A stretch of DNA of 64,000 nucleotides from Neoechinorhynchus agilis (Eukaryota; Acanthocephala). The first letter of the stretch is position 1, and every line of letters begins with the position of its first letter. The stretch spans positions 10,416,001-10,480,000 of the forward strand of contig CM121341.1 of assembly GCA_051530055.1 (NCBI GenBank). Direction: 5' to 3'. The notes beneath the pieces were generated by a model, which saw nothing but the letters and a program-made list of their open reading frames with translations, did no database searches and was not told the origin of the DNA. The position numbers were made by a program, and so were the translations under genes. This document shows, in pieces, positions 10,002 through 21,700 of the stretch.

Positions 10002-10589
10002 TTAATTATCAGTAATAAATCGGGCAACATTTATTGCTCGGTGCTTAGTTTCGAAAGCAGCGAAATCAAACCCACTTCGTTTCTTGTATTTTTCCTCCAG
10101 CGTTTCCAAAGTGATCAGGTCGTCGTTTTCTTGTTTGCAATATACAATCGCGTAATGTCGCTGTTTACCCGGTAAAGTGAGCGCTTCCATGTACGAAAAC
10201 AGTACCTGACCCTTTGGTTTCTCTTTCGAAGCATTGACTACAAAAAAGTTAACGTAAGGCAGTTCCTTTGGTCCAGTCATTTTGTAACCACCAAGCGACA
10301 GCATGATAACCGAGTAATATTTGTGGCCACTTCCAAACGGAATGTCAGAAAAGAAGAGTTGCTTTGCCAAAGCATCGTCCACAAAGTGAACGGTGGAATG
10401 ATCCCGAATAATATCATATGACCGTTTTAAAGAATCGTTTTGCTCTTGAGAATCGATTTTAGGTTCCATTGTTTCATCGTTAATTTTCAAAGTATTATCG
10501 AGCTTCGATCCGAACAACCACCTTAAAAGTGGAACGAAAATGTACATTGGTCCTAGCAGAATAATAAGAAAAATCTTTCGACTGCACAT
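10002..10589 (-). CDS. Unknown protein with an N-terminal membrane anchor
   Basis: A 195-residue single-exon frame. Residues 5-25 (KIFLIILLGPMYIFVPLL and following) form one hydrophobic segment that could be a signal anchor. It is followed by a charged linker (about residues 35-60) and a mixed alpha/beta soluble part containing KYYSVIMLSLGGYKM, LPYVNFFVVNAS and KQRHYAIVYCKQEND. A T-rich TTAG lies 8 nt before the ATG, which would suit a trans-splice or intron acceptor. I do not recognise the family. The AT content and codon use look like the other host genes, and no neighbour suggests a role. A type II membrane or secreted protein is the most that can be said. Confidence 0.65.
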   Translation of the reverse strand: MCSRKIFLIILLGPMYIFVPLLRWLFGSKLDNTLKINDETMEPKIDSQEQNDSLKRSYDIIRDHSTVHFVDDALAKQLFFSDIPFGSGHKYYSVIMLSLGGYKMTGPKELPYVNFFVVNASKEKPKGQVLFSYMEALTLPGKQRHYAIVYCKQENDDLITLETLEEKYKKRSGFDFAAFETKHRAINVARFITDN

Positions 10590-10599
10590 TTGGGAATCT

Positions 10600-11747
10600 A
10601 ATCAAAAGAGTTGAGGTTGAAGAACTATTTGAGCTTCTTTTTATCGTCTTTTATATTCCAGTCTTAGTCACCTCTGAACAATGGGAATGCTGGTGTTCGA
10701 ACAAATGACAACCACACAAAAGTTCAAAAGATGTTAGCGTGCTTCTCGAAAAATACTTCGAAGACTAGGAACTCAATGAAGTATTTGACGAAAACTTATC
10801 GTGAACGTAAGCAATTGCGAGTAAAGTTTTTCAAATAACTCGCATTATCCAGCTACCGGTTATGAATGCACTGTAAAAATAAAACAAAGGGTGCAATTTG
10901 CTCGACATCAAATCGATATAAAAATTATGGATTCAGAATTTGAATGGGCGCTCAGGAAATCGCGTTACGAAAAAAGACGATATAAATCATCTTATATGCT
11001 GCAAAGTTCATGGAACGACATCTATAAATTCGTAAGTGACAAATCGCCACCAGTTGAGCAGAAAGGCAAAGTTAAGTCGCGAATCATCAAGACTGGAGAT
11101 GTAGTGATCATAATCCCCTCCCTTTGATCGGATTATCAAGCGATGTTTCCTCGTAAAAAATCTCAAGTCAATAAACAAAATTAGCTCACTCAAGACAAGT
11201 AATTGTGTCTAAATGGTCCAGTGGACTAGAACCTTCTGATTCCCTGTTCCAGGGTCAAAATGTATCAAAATAACCCATTGCGATGACTCATAACCAAAGG
11301 AGACGAAATACCTCGTTGAAGGGGAGAGGAAAGTCACTGATGAGTCCCCGGAGGAATGTGTATAAACTCACAACCGCGTATGGTTCAGCAGGGTAATTAG
11401 CGCAGACCAGAGCTTCCCTGGCAAAAAATTCGATGGGTTATGTGTCCAAATACATTAATAAATAGAACATTTTTTATCCATGATGATCAACTCCAATTAT
11501 TGGAAATGATTTAGTTTTATTCCTAATAGTCTCTTAACGTCGCGTTAACATCGCAATTTGACGCATTTCAAAATGACCTTTTCATGGAGATTCGAATCAA
11601 AAGCTACAGAAACGCTCATTTAATTCGAGATCTGCTAAATTTTCGCAATTGATTCAGTACCAAAATAGATGACGTCGATTTCGCGATTATGATGTGAAGG
11701 ACCAACCGCCAATCGCACAAACGGACAAAGTCTTACCACTCGTTCTC
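10600..11747. other. Intergenic, with a doubtful short frame
   Basis: A plus-strand frame from ATG 10930 encodes MDSEFEWALRKSRYEKRR and runs to a good GTAAGT donor at 11031. No matching second exon is evident, so I do not call a gene. From about 11270 to 11400 lies a copy of an interspersed repeat also found near 51.05 and 58.35 kb (see separate entry). The remainder to RPL38 is unassigned. Confidence 0.4.
11276..11400 (+). repeat. Interspersed repeat with hammerhead-like boxes, copy A
   Basis: Contains AACCAAAGGAGACGAAATACC (11293 on) and, 28 nt after the GAAA, CACTGATGAGTCCCC (11335 on). A related copy lies at 58342-58500 on the same strand, and a more diverged one at about 51030-51100 on the opposite strand. 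The boxes are the two halves of a hammerhead ribozyme core but in permuted order; I cannot draw convincing stems I and III. Confidence 0.6.
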
Positions 11748-12099
11748 TCAGTCGATCTCCTTAATGGCCACCGCTGGGATCAAAGAACTCTTCAATTTCT
11801 GAGCTGTTTCCTCATCTTTGACAATGAGCGTGTAAAGGTATTTGGAACACCGAACTTTGAATTTAATGCAGTTGCATTTCGTGCAATTTGGCTTTGGGCA
11901 GTTCCTTTTCTTGTTCCTCTTAATTATGACAGCTGACAAAAAGTTGTATTAAAGGTCTTGAACAAAAAAATAATACGAACATCGAGCATCTTTTCGTCTC
12001 ACCAAAATCAAAAACTCTTTGATGCCGGTGATTTGCTTGGGCTGTTAGGGGGAATTGCTTCAAAATTCAGAAGGAACACTTAGAAAGCGATCTTACCAT
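11748..12099 (-). CDS. RPL38: Ribosomal protein eL38 (RPL38), three exons, with a Cys-rich insertion
   Basis: Large-subunit ribosomal protein eL38. Exon 1 is the ATG alone (12097-12099), followed by GTAAGA; intron 1 is 12042-12096; exon 2 is 11981-12041; intron 2 is 11933-11980; exon 3 is 11748-11932. Phases join cleanly to 82 residues: [29 protein letters not shown], then [17 protein letters not shown] and a C-terminal AVAIKEID. The family is usually about 70 residues. The extra 12 lie between IKRNK and IKFKVRC and read [14 protein letters not shown], with four cysteines; no GT-AG intron can remove them. A T-rich TTTTTAG sits directly before the ATG, a likely trans-splice acceptor. A 357-bp satellite begins about 25 bp further upstream. 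Confidence 0.9.
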
Positions 12100-12124
12100 C
12101 TAAAAAGTCAGGGCGATAAGAATA

Positions 12125-15100
12125 AGGCGAAGAAACAAAGCGCGGACCACCTCAGACGAAAGTGTCGTGCATCTCGCGCAGATCAGGGAGATTCCTAGGT
12201 CATCATCGGCGATTTTGATGAGAAACAACAACGATTAATTATGGTCCGTAGACGAAGTGAGATCGCGGTACAAAGACGCGGAAGAACGGAGAGGCGATGA
12301 CGCTCGTTTATGACGCGAAAACGATACGAAGGTTACCAGGGAGACGATAATGTGTTAAATTGAAAGATCAGAGGGATTCCTAAATAAAAAATTCTCAAAA
12401 AAACGAGTATATAAACATTATCGCCACGGCTCTCGATGACTCACCTGCCGTCGTGGTGTAAAAAGCACTGATCAGCACGAGGCGAAGAAACAAAGCGCGG
12501 ACCACCTCAGACGAATGTGTCGTGCATCTCGCGCAGATCAGGGAGATTCCTAGGTCATCATCGGCGATTTTGATGAGAAACAACAACGATTAATTATGGT
12601 CCGTAGACGAAGAATGAGATCGCGGTACAAAGACGCGAATGAACAGTAGGGGGATGGCGCCGTTTATGACGCGAAAACGATACGAAGGTTACCAGGGAGA
12701 CGATAATGTGTTAAATTGAAAGATCAGAGGGATTCCTAAATAAAAAATTCTCAAAAAAACGAGTATATAAACATTATCGCCACGGCTCTCGATGACTCAC
12801 CTGCCGTCGTGGTGCAAAAAGCACTGATCAGCACGAGGCGAAGAAACAAAGCGCGGACCACCTCAGACGAAAGTGTCGTGCATCTCGCGCAGATCAGGGA
12901 GATTCCTAGGTCATCATCGGCGATTTTGATGAGAAACAACAACGATTAATTATGGTCCGTAGACGAAGAAGTGAGATCGCGGTACAAAGACGCGAATGAA
13001 CAGTAGGGGGATGGCGCCGTTTATGACGCGAAAACGATACGAAGGTTACCAGGGAGACGATAATGTGTTAAATTGAAAGATCAGAGGGATTCCTAAAAAA
13101 ATTCTCAAAAAACGAGTATATAAACATTATCGCCACGGCTCTCGATGACTCACCTGCCGTCGTGGTGCAAAAAGCACTGATCAGCACGAGGCGAAGAAAC
13201 AAAGCGCGGACCACCTCAGACGAAAGTGTCGTGCATCTCGCGCAGATCAGGGAGATTCCTAGGTCATCATCGGCGGTTTTGATGAGAAACAACAACGATT
13301 AATTATGGTCCGTAGACGAAGAAGTGAGATCGCGGTACAAAGACGCGAATGAACAGTAGGGGGATGGCGCCGTTTATGACGCGAAAACGATACGAAGGTT
13401 ACCAGGGAGACGATAATGTGTTAAATTGAAAGATCAGAGGGATTCCTAAATAAAAAATTCTCAAAAAAACGAGTATATAAACATTATCGCCACGGCTCTC
13501 GATGACTCACCTGCCGTCGTGGTGCAAAAAGCACTGATCAGCACGAGGCGAAGAAACAAAGCGCGGACCACCTCAGACGAAAGTGTCGTGCATCTCGCGC
13601 AGATCAGGGAGATTCCTAGGTCATCATCGGCGGTTTTGATGAGAAACAACAACGATTAATTATGGTCCGTAGACGAAGAAGTGAGATCGCGGTACAAAGA
13701 CGCGAATGAACAGTGAGGGGATGACGCTCGTTTATGACGCGAAAACGATACGAAGGTTACCAGGGAGACGATAATGTGTTAAATCGAAAGATCAGAGGGA
13801 TTCCTAAATAAAAAATTCTCAAAAAAACGAGTATATAAACATTATCGCCACGGCTCTCGATGACTCACCTGCCGTCGTGGTGTAAAAAGCACTGATCAGC
13901 ACGAGGCGAAGAAACAAAGCGCGGACCACCTCAGACGAAAGTGTCGTGCATCTCGCGCAGATCAGGGAGATTCCTAGGTCATCATCGGCGGTTTTGATGA
14001 GAAACAACAACGATTAATTATGGTCCGTAGACGAAGAAGTGAGATCGCGGTACAAAGACGCGAATGAACAGAGAGGGATGGCGCTCGTTTATGACGCGAA
14101 AACGATACGAAGGTTACCAGGGAGACGATAATGTGTTAAATCGAAAGATCAGAGGGATTCCTAAATAAAAAATTCTCAACAAAACGAGTATATAAACATT
14201 ATCGCCATCGTTCTTGACGACTCAGCTGTTGTCCTGGTGTAAAAAGCACTGATCAGCACGAGGCGAAGAAACAAAGCGCGGACCACCTCAGACGAAAGTG
14301 TCGTGCATCTCGCGCAGATCAGGGAGATTCCTAGGTCATCATCGGCGGTTTTGATGAGAAACAACAACGATTAATTATGGTCCGTAGACGAAGAAGTGAG
14401 ATCGCGGTACAAAGACGCGAATGAACAGAGAGGGATGACGCTCGTTTATGACGCGAAAACGATACGAAGGTTACCAGGGAGACGATAATGTGTTAAATCG
14501 AAAGATCAGAGGGATTCCCAAATAAAAAATTCTCAACAAAACGAGTATATAAACATTATCGCCATCGCTCTTGACGACTCACCTGCCGTCCTGGTGTAAA
14601 AAGCACTGATCAGCACGAGGCGAAGAAACAAAGCGCGGACCACCTCAGACGAAAGTGTCGTGCATCTCGCGCAGATCAGGGAGATTCCTAGGTCATCATC
14701 GGCGGTTTTGATGAGAAACAACAACGATTAATTATGGTCCGTAGACGAAGAAGTGAGATCGCGGTACAAAGACGCGGATGAACGGAGAGGCGATGACGCT
14801 CGTTTATGACGCGAAAACGATACGAAGGTTACCAGGGAGACGATAATGTGTTAAATCGAAAGAGCAGAGGGATTCCCAAATAAAAAATTCTCAACAAAAC
14901 GAGTATATAAACATTATCGCCATCGCTCTTGACGACTCACCTGCCGTCCTGGTGTAAAAAGCACTGATCAGCACGAGGCGAAGAAACAAAGCGCGGACCA
15001 CCTCAGACGAAAGTGTCGTGCATCTCGCGCAGATCAGGGAGATTCCTAGGTCATCATCGGCGGTTTTGATGAGAAACAACAACGATTAATTATGGTCCGT

Positions 15101-16638
15101 AGACGAAGTGAGATCGCGGTACAAAGACGCGAATGAACAGTGAGGGGATTGCGCTCGTTTATGACGCGAAAACGATACGAAGGTTACCAGGGAGACGATA
15201 ATGTGTTAAATCGAAAGAACAGAGGGATTCCCAAATAAAAAATTCTCAAAAAAACGAGTATATAAACATTATCGCCACGGCTCTCGATGACTCACCTGCC
15301 GTCGTGGTGTAAAAAGCACTGATCAGCACGAGGCGAAGAAACAAAGCGCGGACCACCTCAGACGAAAGTGTCGTGCATCTCGCGCAGATCAGGGAGATTC
15401 CTAGGTCATCATCGGCGGTTTTGATGAGAAACAACAACGATTAATTATGGTCCGTAGACGAAGAGTGAGATCGCGGTACAAAGACGCGAATGAACAGTGG
15501 GGGGATGGCGCCGTTTATGACGCGAAACGATACGAAGTTACCGGGAGACGATAATGTGTTAAATCGAAAGACAGAGGGATTCCCAATAAAAAATTCTCAA
15601 AAAAACGAGTATATAAACATTATCGCCAGGCTCTCGATGACTCACCTGCCGTCTGGTGAAAAGCACTGATCAGCACGAGGCGAAGAAACAAAGCGCGGAC
15701 CACCTCAGACGAAGTGTCGTGCATCTCGCGCAGATCAGGGAGATTCTAGGTCATCATCGGCGGTTTTGATGAGAAACAACAACGATTAATTATGGTCCGT
15801 AGACGAAGTGAGATCGCGGTACAAAGACGCGAGACGGGGGATGCGCCGTTTATGACGCGAAAACGATACGAAGTTACCAGGGAGACGATAATGTGTTAAA
15901 TGAAAGACAGAGGGATTCCAAATAAAAAATTCTCAAAAAACGGTATAAACATCGCCAGGCTTGATGATCATGCCGTCTGGTAAAAGCAGATCAGACGAGG
16001 CGAAGAAACAAACGGGACCACCTCGACGAAGTGTCGCATCTCGCGCAGATCAGGGAGATTCAGGTCATCATCGGCGGTTTTGATGAGAAACAACAACGAT
16101 TAATTATGGTCCGTAGACGAAGTGAGATCGCGGTACAAAGACGCGAATGAACAGGGGGGATGGCGCCGTTTATGACGCGAAAACGATACGGGTTCCAGGA
16201 GAGATAATGGTTAAATGAAAGACAGAGGGATTAATAAAATTCTCAAAAGGTATTATAGTTGAGAACGCGTAAATGTGGGGGGGGGGGTGGTGTTAGTCAT
16301 CGGCGTACCAGGAGACGATAATGTGTTAAATGAAAGACAGGGATTCCAAATAAAAATTCTCAAAAAACGAGTATATAAACATTATCGCCACGGCTTGATG
16401 ACTCACTGCCGTCTGGTGAAAAGCACTGATCAGCACGAGGCGAAGAAACAAAGCGCGGACCACCTAGACGAAGTGTCGTGCATCTCGCGCAGATCAGGGA
16501 GATTCCTAGGTCATCATCGGCGGTTTTGATGAGAAACAACAACGATTAATTATGGTCCGTAGACGAAGTGAGATCGCGGTACAAAGACGCGAATGAACAG
16601 TAGGGGGATGGCGCCGTTTATGACGCGAAAACGATACG
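12125..16638. repeat. Satellite 1: about 12.6 tandem copies of a 357-bp unit
   Basis: The unit contains ACGAGTATATAAACATTATCG, AAGCACTGATCAGCACGAGG, AGATCAGGGAGATTCC and ACAACAACGATTAATTATGG. Spacing between copies is 355-358 bp through 15.4 kb. The first nine or ten copies are very similar. From about 15.49 to 16.45 kb the copies lose single bases at many places while showing almost no substitutions, and one block around 16.20-16.30 kb is scrambled with a run of ten G. A 63-codon minus-strand frame is repeated in most units, but its conservation follows from the satellite itself. The array starts right at the RPL38 upstream edge. Confidence 0.95.
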
Positions 16639-17018
16639 GGAGGAAGTGACCAAATTGCGTTCGGCGAACATTTATGAGATTGCGAGGGTCAGTGAATGAT
16701 GCCACCATGAGAATCCGAGGGAGAGCAACTAAGCTGAATTATCAATAAGCTTTGCTCGTGTGCCGTCTTCGGTAGACAGAAAACTCGTGGTTAGAAGACC
16801 GTGGTCACCGGAGGACAACATTTGGGGACGCCCGTTATGGACAGAAATGAGTTTCTAATTTTAAAAATTTGATATTTTTCGTTAGAAAGGCTGAAGATTG
16901 CTCATTTTACGACACCAACGTACGTCATTAGCCTAAGAAGAATTTTTTGGTTTACGTAATTTTTAGTCTATTTTGTCCCTCCTTAACACAAATTCGGTGT
17001 GTTTCCCAACTTGGATCA
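16639..17018. other. Spacer before the 53BP1-type gene
   Basis: About 380 bp with no gene. It carries a TTTTTAG at about 16960-16967, about 50 nt before the chosen ATG, that may be a 5' splice-leader or intron acceptor. The word GCCGTCTTCGGTAGA is shared with about 7118. Confidence 0.4.
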
Positions 17019-18564
17019 ATGGACGGTTTATGTGATGATCCATGGAGCTCAAGGGACGGAAACTCATTAACACAAGAACTGGTGGCATCAACGGGATCGA
17101 ACGAACCAACGCTTGAAATGATTGCGCCCCCTAATCTATCGGTAGGCGAAACTCAGTGCATCGAGGAGCCGTATCATACCGTTCATGAGAGTCTATTAAT
17201 TGATCAAAACAAAGCGTCCGACAATTCGGTTGAGATTATAGAAAGTTCATCTTCTTCAAATGCTTACAAACGAAGTTCGGATACTCCTTTTAAGCGTTTA
17301 CATCTATCGCCCAGTCAAGTTCACGTTGAGAAATCGCCTCGTAAATTAAGTCAGATCGGAGCTTTGAGAAGTTGGAGCAGAGAAGTTTCGCATGACCCAA
17401 CAACCCGGTATGAAGAGATTTCTGATGTAAAGGAAACTATTGTTCGGGTTGTGAGGAGGACGTTTATCGTCGTTAAAGATTCAAGTGGTAAATTATAAGT
17501 CTCTTGGTCTTCTTAACGCGTTTTTCGGTTGAATTCTATATTTTTTGCCGATCAACGCTAGTTGACGACATTATCCGATAAATGATTTTATTTTGCCACT
17601 AAAAGAAGATCAAAATACAATGATCGATAGATATTTATCGAGGGAAGATGTCCTTGAAGAAGACATAAAAAGAACAAGTCTCGTGGAAGAAGGTCAAGAT
17701 TTATCGCCCAGGCGATCACGTTCATCGGGCACCAGTCCACTTTTGAAAAAACCTAAGCTTTCAAATCCTCAATGCACACGATCGCCAATATTCATCAATA
17801 CATATTTCATAATTTCAATCGCGTCAACGGTGACTTCTTATACCGACATGGAAAGACAAATGACCGACAATGGGGGGAAGGTGTTGAAGTTAAAATCCGG
17901 CAACGAGTATCTAGACAGGATAAAAGAGATCTTTGATGAGATATTGGATAAAAAGGATTCTAATTGTCCAAAAAGTCAAAGCCGATATCCAGTGATATTG
18001 ATAGCAAGTGAACACAATAAAACCCGAGAATATATGCTCGCTCTATCCCTCGGACTTCCAACGATTTCGTACCGTTGGATTAAGGAGTGCTTGAAGGAAA
18101 ATAGAAGGACCGAATGGGGACGACATTTGTTACCTCGAGGTTTATTGATCGAAACAGACACCTTATTGTGGTGACTTGCGAATGTTCGATTCCTTTTCAA
18201 ATCACCACATATAGTCAATTTCTCGTCACATAAAAGGGCACGCCTAATTTTCAAACAGAAGCAAGCACTCGTGTTCACTCGCTCTTCTACACATTACGAC
18301 ACGATATGCTCGATTCTTAGAGCTGGGAAATGTAAAGTCGTTCGCTTCAAGGAAAATGTAAAAGTGAATTTTAAAGAAATTAATTACGTTTTTGCTGATA
18401 CAATTCAAAATGCAAAACGATTGACGAACCTGATGAAATCTAGAAGCTCCGAACCGATTTTGAAATTAGAATGGCTTATTCAGACAATTATTGGAGGGAA
18501 GGCAAGAGATGTTTATGCCGATCCTTCCTATACTTTCACAAACGATCTTTTGACCGGATTTTAG
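17019..18564 (+). CDS. TP53BP1: 53BP1/HSR-9-type tandem BRCT protein
   Basis: A DNA-damage adaptor homolog of 453 residues in three exons: 17019-17487, 17606-18170 and 18237-18564, joined in phase by GT-AG introns of 118 and 66 bp. The N-terminal 150 residues are Ser/Glu-rich and disordered. A short conserved piece, ETIVRVVRRTFIVVKD, resembles the segment that precedes the Tudor domain in 53BP1. The C-terminal half is a tandem BRCT: first repeat with SPIFINTYFIISIAS, YPVILIASEHNKTREY, LGLPTISYRWIKECL and LLPRGLLIE; second with KQALVFTRSSTHYDTI, NYVFADTIQNAK and ILKLEWLIQTIIGG. Both tryptophan anchors are present. No tandem Tudor segment lies between the conserved piece and BRCT1; only a 118-bp intron and about 60 residues do. 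I chose the ATG before DGLCDDPW. Confidence 0.82.
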
Positions 18565-18735
18565 AAGAATAAAAATTTTATTTCTGCCAATCACAAAGAC
18601 AAAGGATACATTTCGGAATGCTTGAAGCGGGTCATTTAGTTTTATACATGCAACTCAATAGATGTCTTCTTTAAGATTACAGATGATTACTGTTATAGGA
18701 CCGAAGTTTGGGTTCAGGAAAAAATGCTAAGTATA
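18565..18735. other. Short spacer
   Basis: Gene-free stretch carrying AATAAAAA just after the 53BP1 stop (about 18569), a plausible poly(A) signal. Satellite 2 starts at its end. Confidence 0.5.
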
Positions 18736-21700
18736 ATTTACAATTTTGAATTTATTGCGAAGCACTCATATAAGATCAAAGTGATTTGTAAATTCATCGT
18801 TTCGTATTGGATAAGAAACTTAAACAAATTGATTTTCTAATCATTGTGCTATCGAAATGTCGTCCGCCAAAAATTAAGGGAATTCTTAGCGGCCTTTTCT
18901 TATTGCTTTCCTTTATTAAAGGTTTTATTGAAAAACCTTTACTCAACGGTAAAGCAAATAATTTCTAGGCTCCAAAAGTATTAAAAACCGACTTTACAAT
19001 TTTTCTACAAATAAAATACTTTTATTAGAATCGGAGAACATTACGAATACATTACAATTTTGAATATTATTGCGAAGCACTCATATAAGATCAAAGTGAT
19101 TTGTAAATTCATCGTTTCGTATTGGATAAGAAACTTAAACAAATTGATTTTCTAATCATTGTGCTATCGAAATGTCGTCCGCCAAAAATGAAGGGAATTC
19201 TTAGCGGCCTTTTCTTATTGCTTTCCTTTATTAAACTTTTTATTGAAAAACTTTACTCAACGGTAAAGCAAAAAAGTTCTAGGCTCTGAAAGTATTAAAA
19301 ACCTACTTTACAATTTTTCTACAAATAAAATCCTTTTATTAGAATCGGAGAACATTACGAATAATTTTTTCAATTTTGAATTTATTTCTTTTTTTTAATA
19401 TTGATGTACATTAGCAATTTCGCCGGTCAGAGGAACTTGGTTTTCTACATCAGAGAAGTGATGTTACCACTTTAACTCGGATGAGTCGTTAAGAGTTCGT
19501 ACATTTCTCCGGATCCTCAGATGCCTCCAGCAAAGTGATTTGTAAATTCATCGTTACTTATTGGATAAGAAACTTAAACAAATTGATTTTCTAATCATTG
19601 TGCTATCGAAATGTCGTCCGCCAAATATTAAGGGAATTCTTAGCGGCCTTTTCTTATTGCTTTCCTTTATTAAAGGTTTTATTGAAAAACCTTTACTCAA
19701 CGGTAAAGCAAACAAGTTCTAGGCTCCAAAAGTATTAAAAACCGACTTTACAATTTTTCTACAAATAAAATCCTTTTATTAGAATCGGAGAACATTACGA
19801 ATAATTTACAATTTTGAAATTTATTGCGAAGCACTCATATAAGATCAAAGTGATTTATAAATTCATCGTTACTTATTGGATAAGAAACTTAAACAAATTG
19901 ATTTTCTAATCATTGTGCTATCGAAATGTCGTCCGCCAAATATTAAGGGAATTCTTAGCGGCCTTTTCTTATTGCTTTCCTTTATTAAAGGTTTTATTGA
20001 AAAACCTTTACTCAACGGTAAAGCAAACAAGTTCTAGGCTCCAAAAGTATTAAAAACCTACTTTACAATTTTTCTACAAATAAAATCCTTTTATTAGAAT
20101 CGGAGAACATTACGAATAATTTTTCAATTTTGAATTTATTGCGAAGCACTCATATAAGATCAAAGTGATTTGTAAATTCATCGTTACTTATTGGATAAGA
20201 AACTTAAACAAATTGATTTTCTAATCATTGTGCTATCGAAATGTCGTCCGCCAAAAATGAAGGGAATTCTTAGCGGCCTTTTCTTATTGCTTTCCTTTAT
20301 TAAAGGTTTTATTGAAAAACCTTTACTCAACGGTAAAGCAAACAAGTTCTAGGCTCTCAAAGTATTAAAAACCTACTTTACAATTTTTCTACAAATAAAA
20401 TCCTTTTATTAGAATCGGAGAACATTACGAATAATTTTTTTCAATTTTGAATTTATTTCTTTTTTTTAATATTGATGTACATTAGCAATTTCGCCGGTCA
20501 GAGGAACTTGGTTTTCTACATCAGAGAAGTGATGTTACCACTTTAACTCGGATGAGTCGTTAAGAGTTCGTACATTTCTCCGGATCCTCAGATGCCTCCA
20601 GCAAAGTGATTTGTAAATTCATCGTTACTTATTGGATAAGAAACTTAAACAAATTGATTTTCTAATCATTGTGCTATCGAAATGTCGTCCGCCAAATATT
20701 AAGGGAATTCTTAGCGGCCTTTTCTTATTGCTTTCCTTTATTAAAGGTTTTATTGAAAAACCTTTACTCAACGGTAAAGCAAACAAGTTCTAGGCTCCAA
20801 AAGTATTAAAAACCTACTTTACAATTTTTCTACAAATAAAATCCTTTTATTAGAATCGGAGAACATTACGAATAATTTACAATTTTGAAATTTATTGCGA
20901 AGCACTCATATAAGATCAAAGTGATTTATAAATTCATCGTTACTTATTGGATAAGAAACTTAAACAAATTGATTTTCTAATCATTGTGCTATCGAAATGT
21001 CGTCCGCCAAATATTAAGGGAATTCTTAGCGGCCTTTTCTTATTGCTTTCCTTTATTAAAGGTTTTATTGAAAAACCTTTACTCAACGGTAAAGCAAACA
21101 AGTTCTAGGCTTCAAAAGTATTAAAAACCTACTTTACAATTTTTCTACAAATAAAATCCTTCTATTAGAATCGGAGAACATTACGAATAATTTTCAATTT
21201 TGAATTTATTGCGAAGCACTCATATAAGATCAAAGTGATTTGTAAATTCATCGTTACTTATTGGATAAGAAACTTAAACAAATTGATTTTCTAATCATTG
21301 TGCTATCGAAATGTCGTCCGCCAAAAATGAAGGGAATTCTTAGCGGCCTTTTCTTATTGCTTTCCTTTATTAAAGGTTTTATTGAAAAACTTTACTCAAC
21401 GGTAAAGCAAACAAGTTCTAGGCTTCAAAAGTATTAAAAACCTACTTTACAATTTTTCTACAAATAAAATCCTTTTATTAGAATCGGAGAACATTACGAA
21501 TAATTTTTTCAATTTTGAATTTATTTCTTTTTTTTAATATTGATGTACATTAGCAATTTCGCCGGTCAGAGGAACTTGGTTTTCTACATCAGAGAAGTGA
21601 TGTTACCACTTTAACTCGGATGAGTCGTTAAGAGTTCGTACATTTCTCCGGATCCTCAGATGCCTCCAGCAAAGTGATTTGTAAATTCATCGTTACTTAT

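Noticed and set aside
11694-11936. An 80-codon plus-strand frame
   Set aside because: It is antisense to RPL38 exon 3 and has no similarity of its own.
12395-15437. A 63-residue minus-strand frame (MLFLIKTADDDLGIS...) repeated in nine satellite units
   Set aside because: Its conservation equals that of the surrounding satellite, there is no family, and later units break it. It is a by-product of the tandem repeat.
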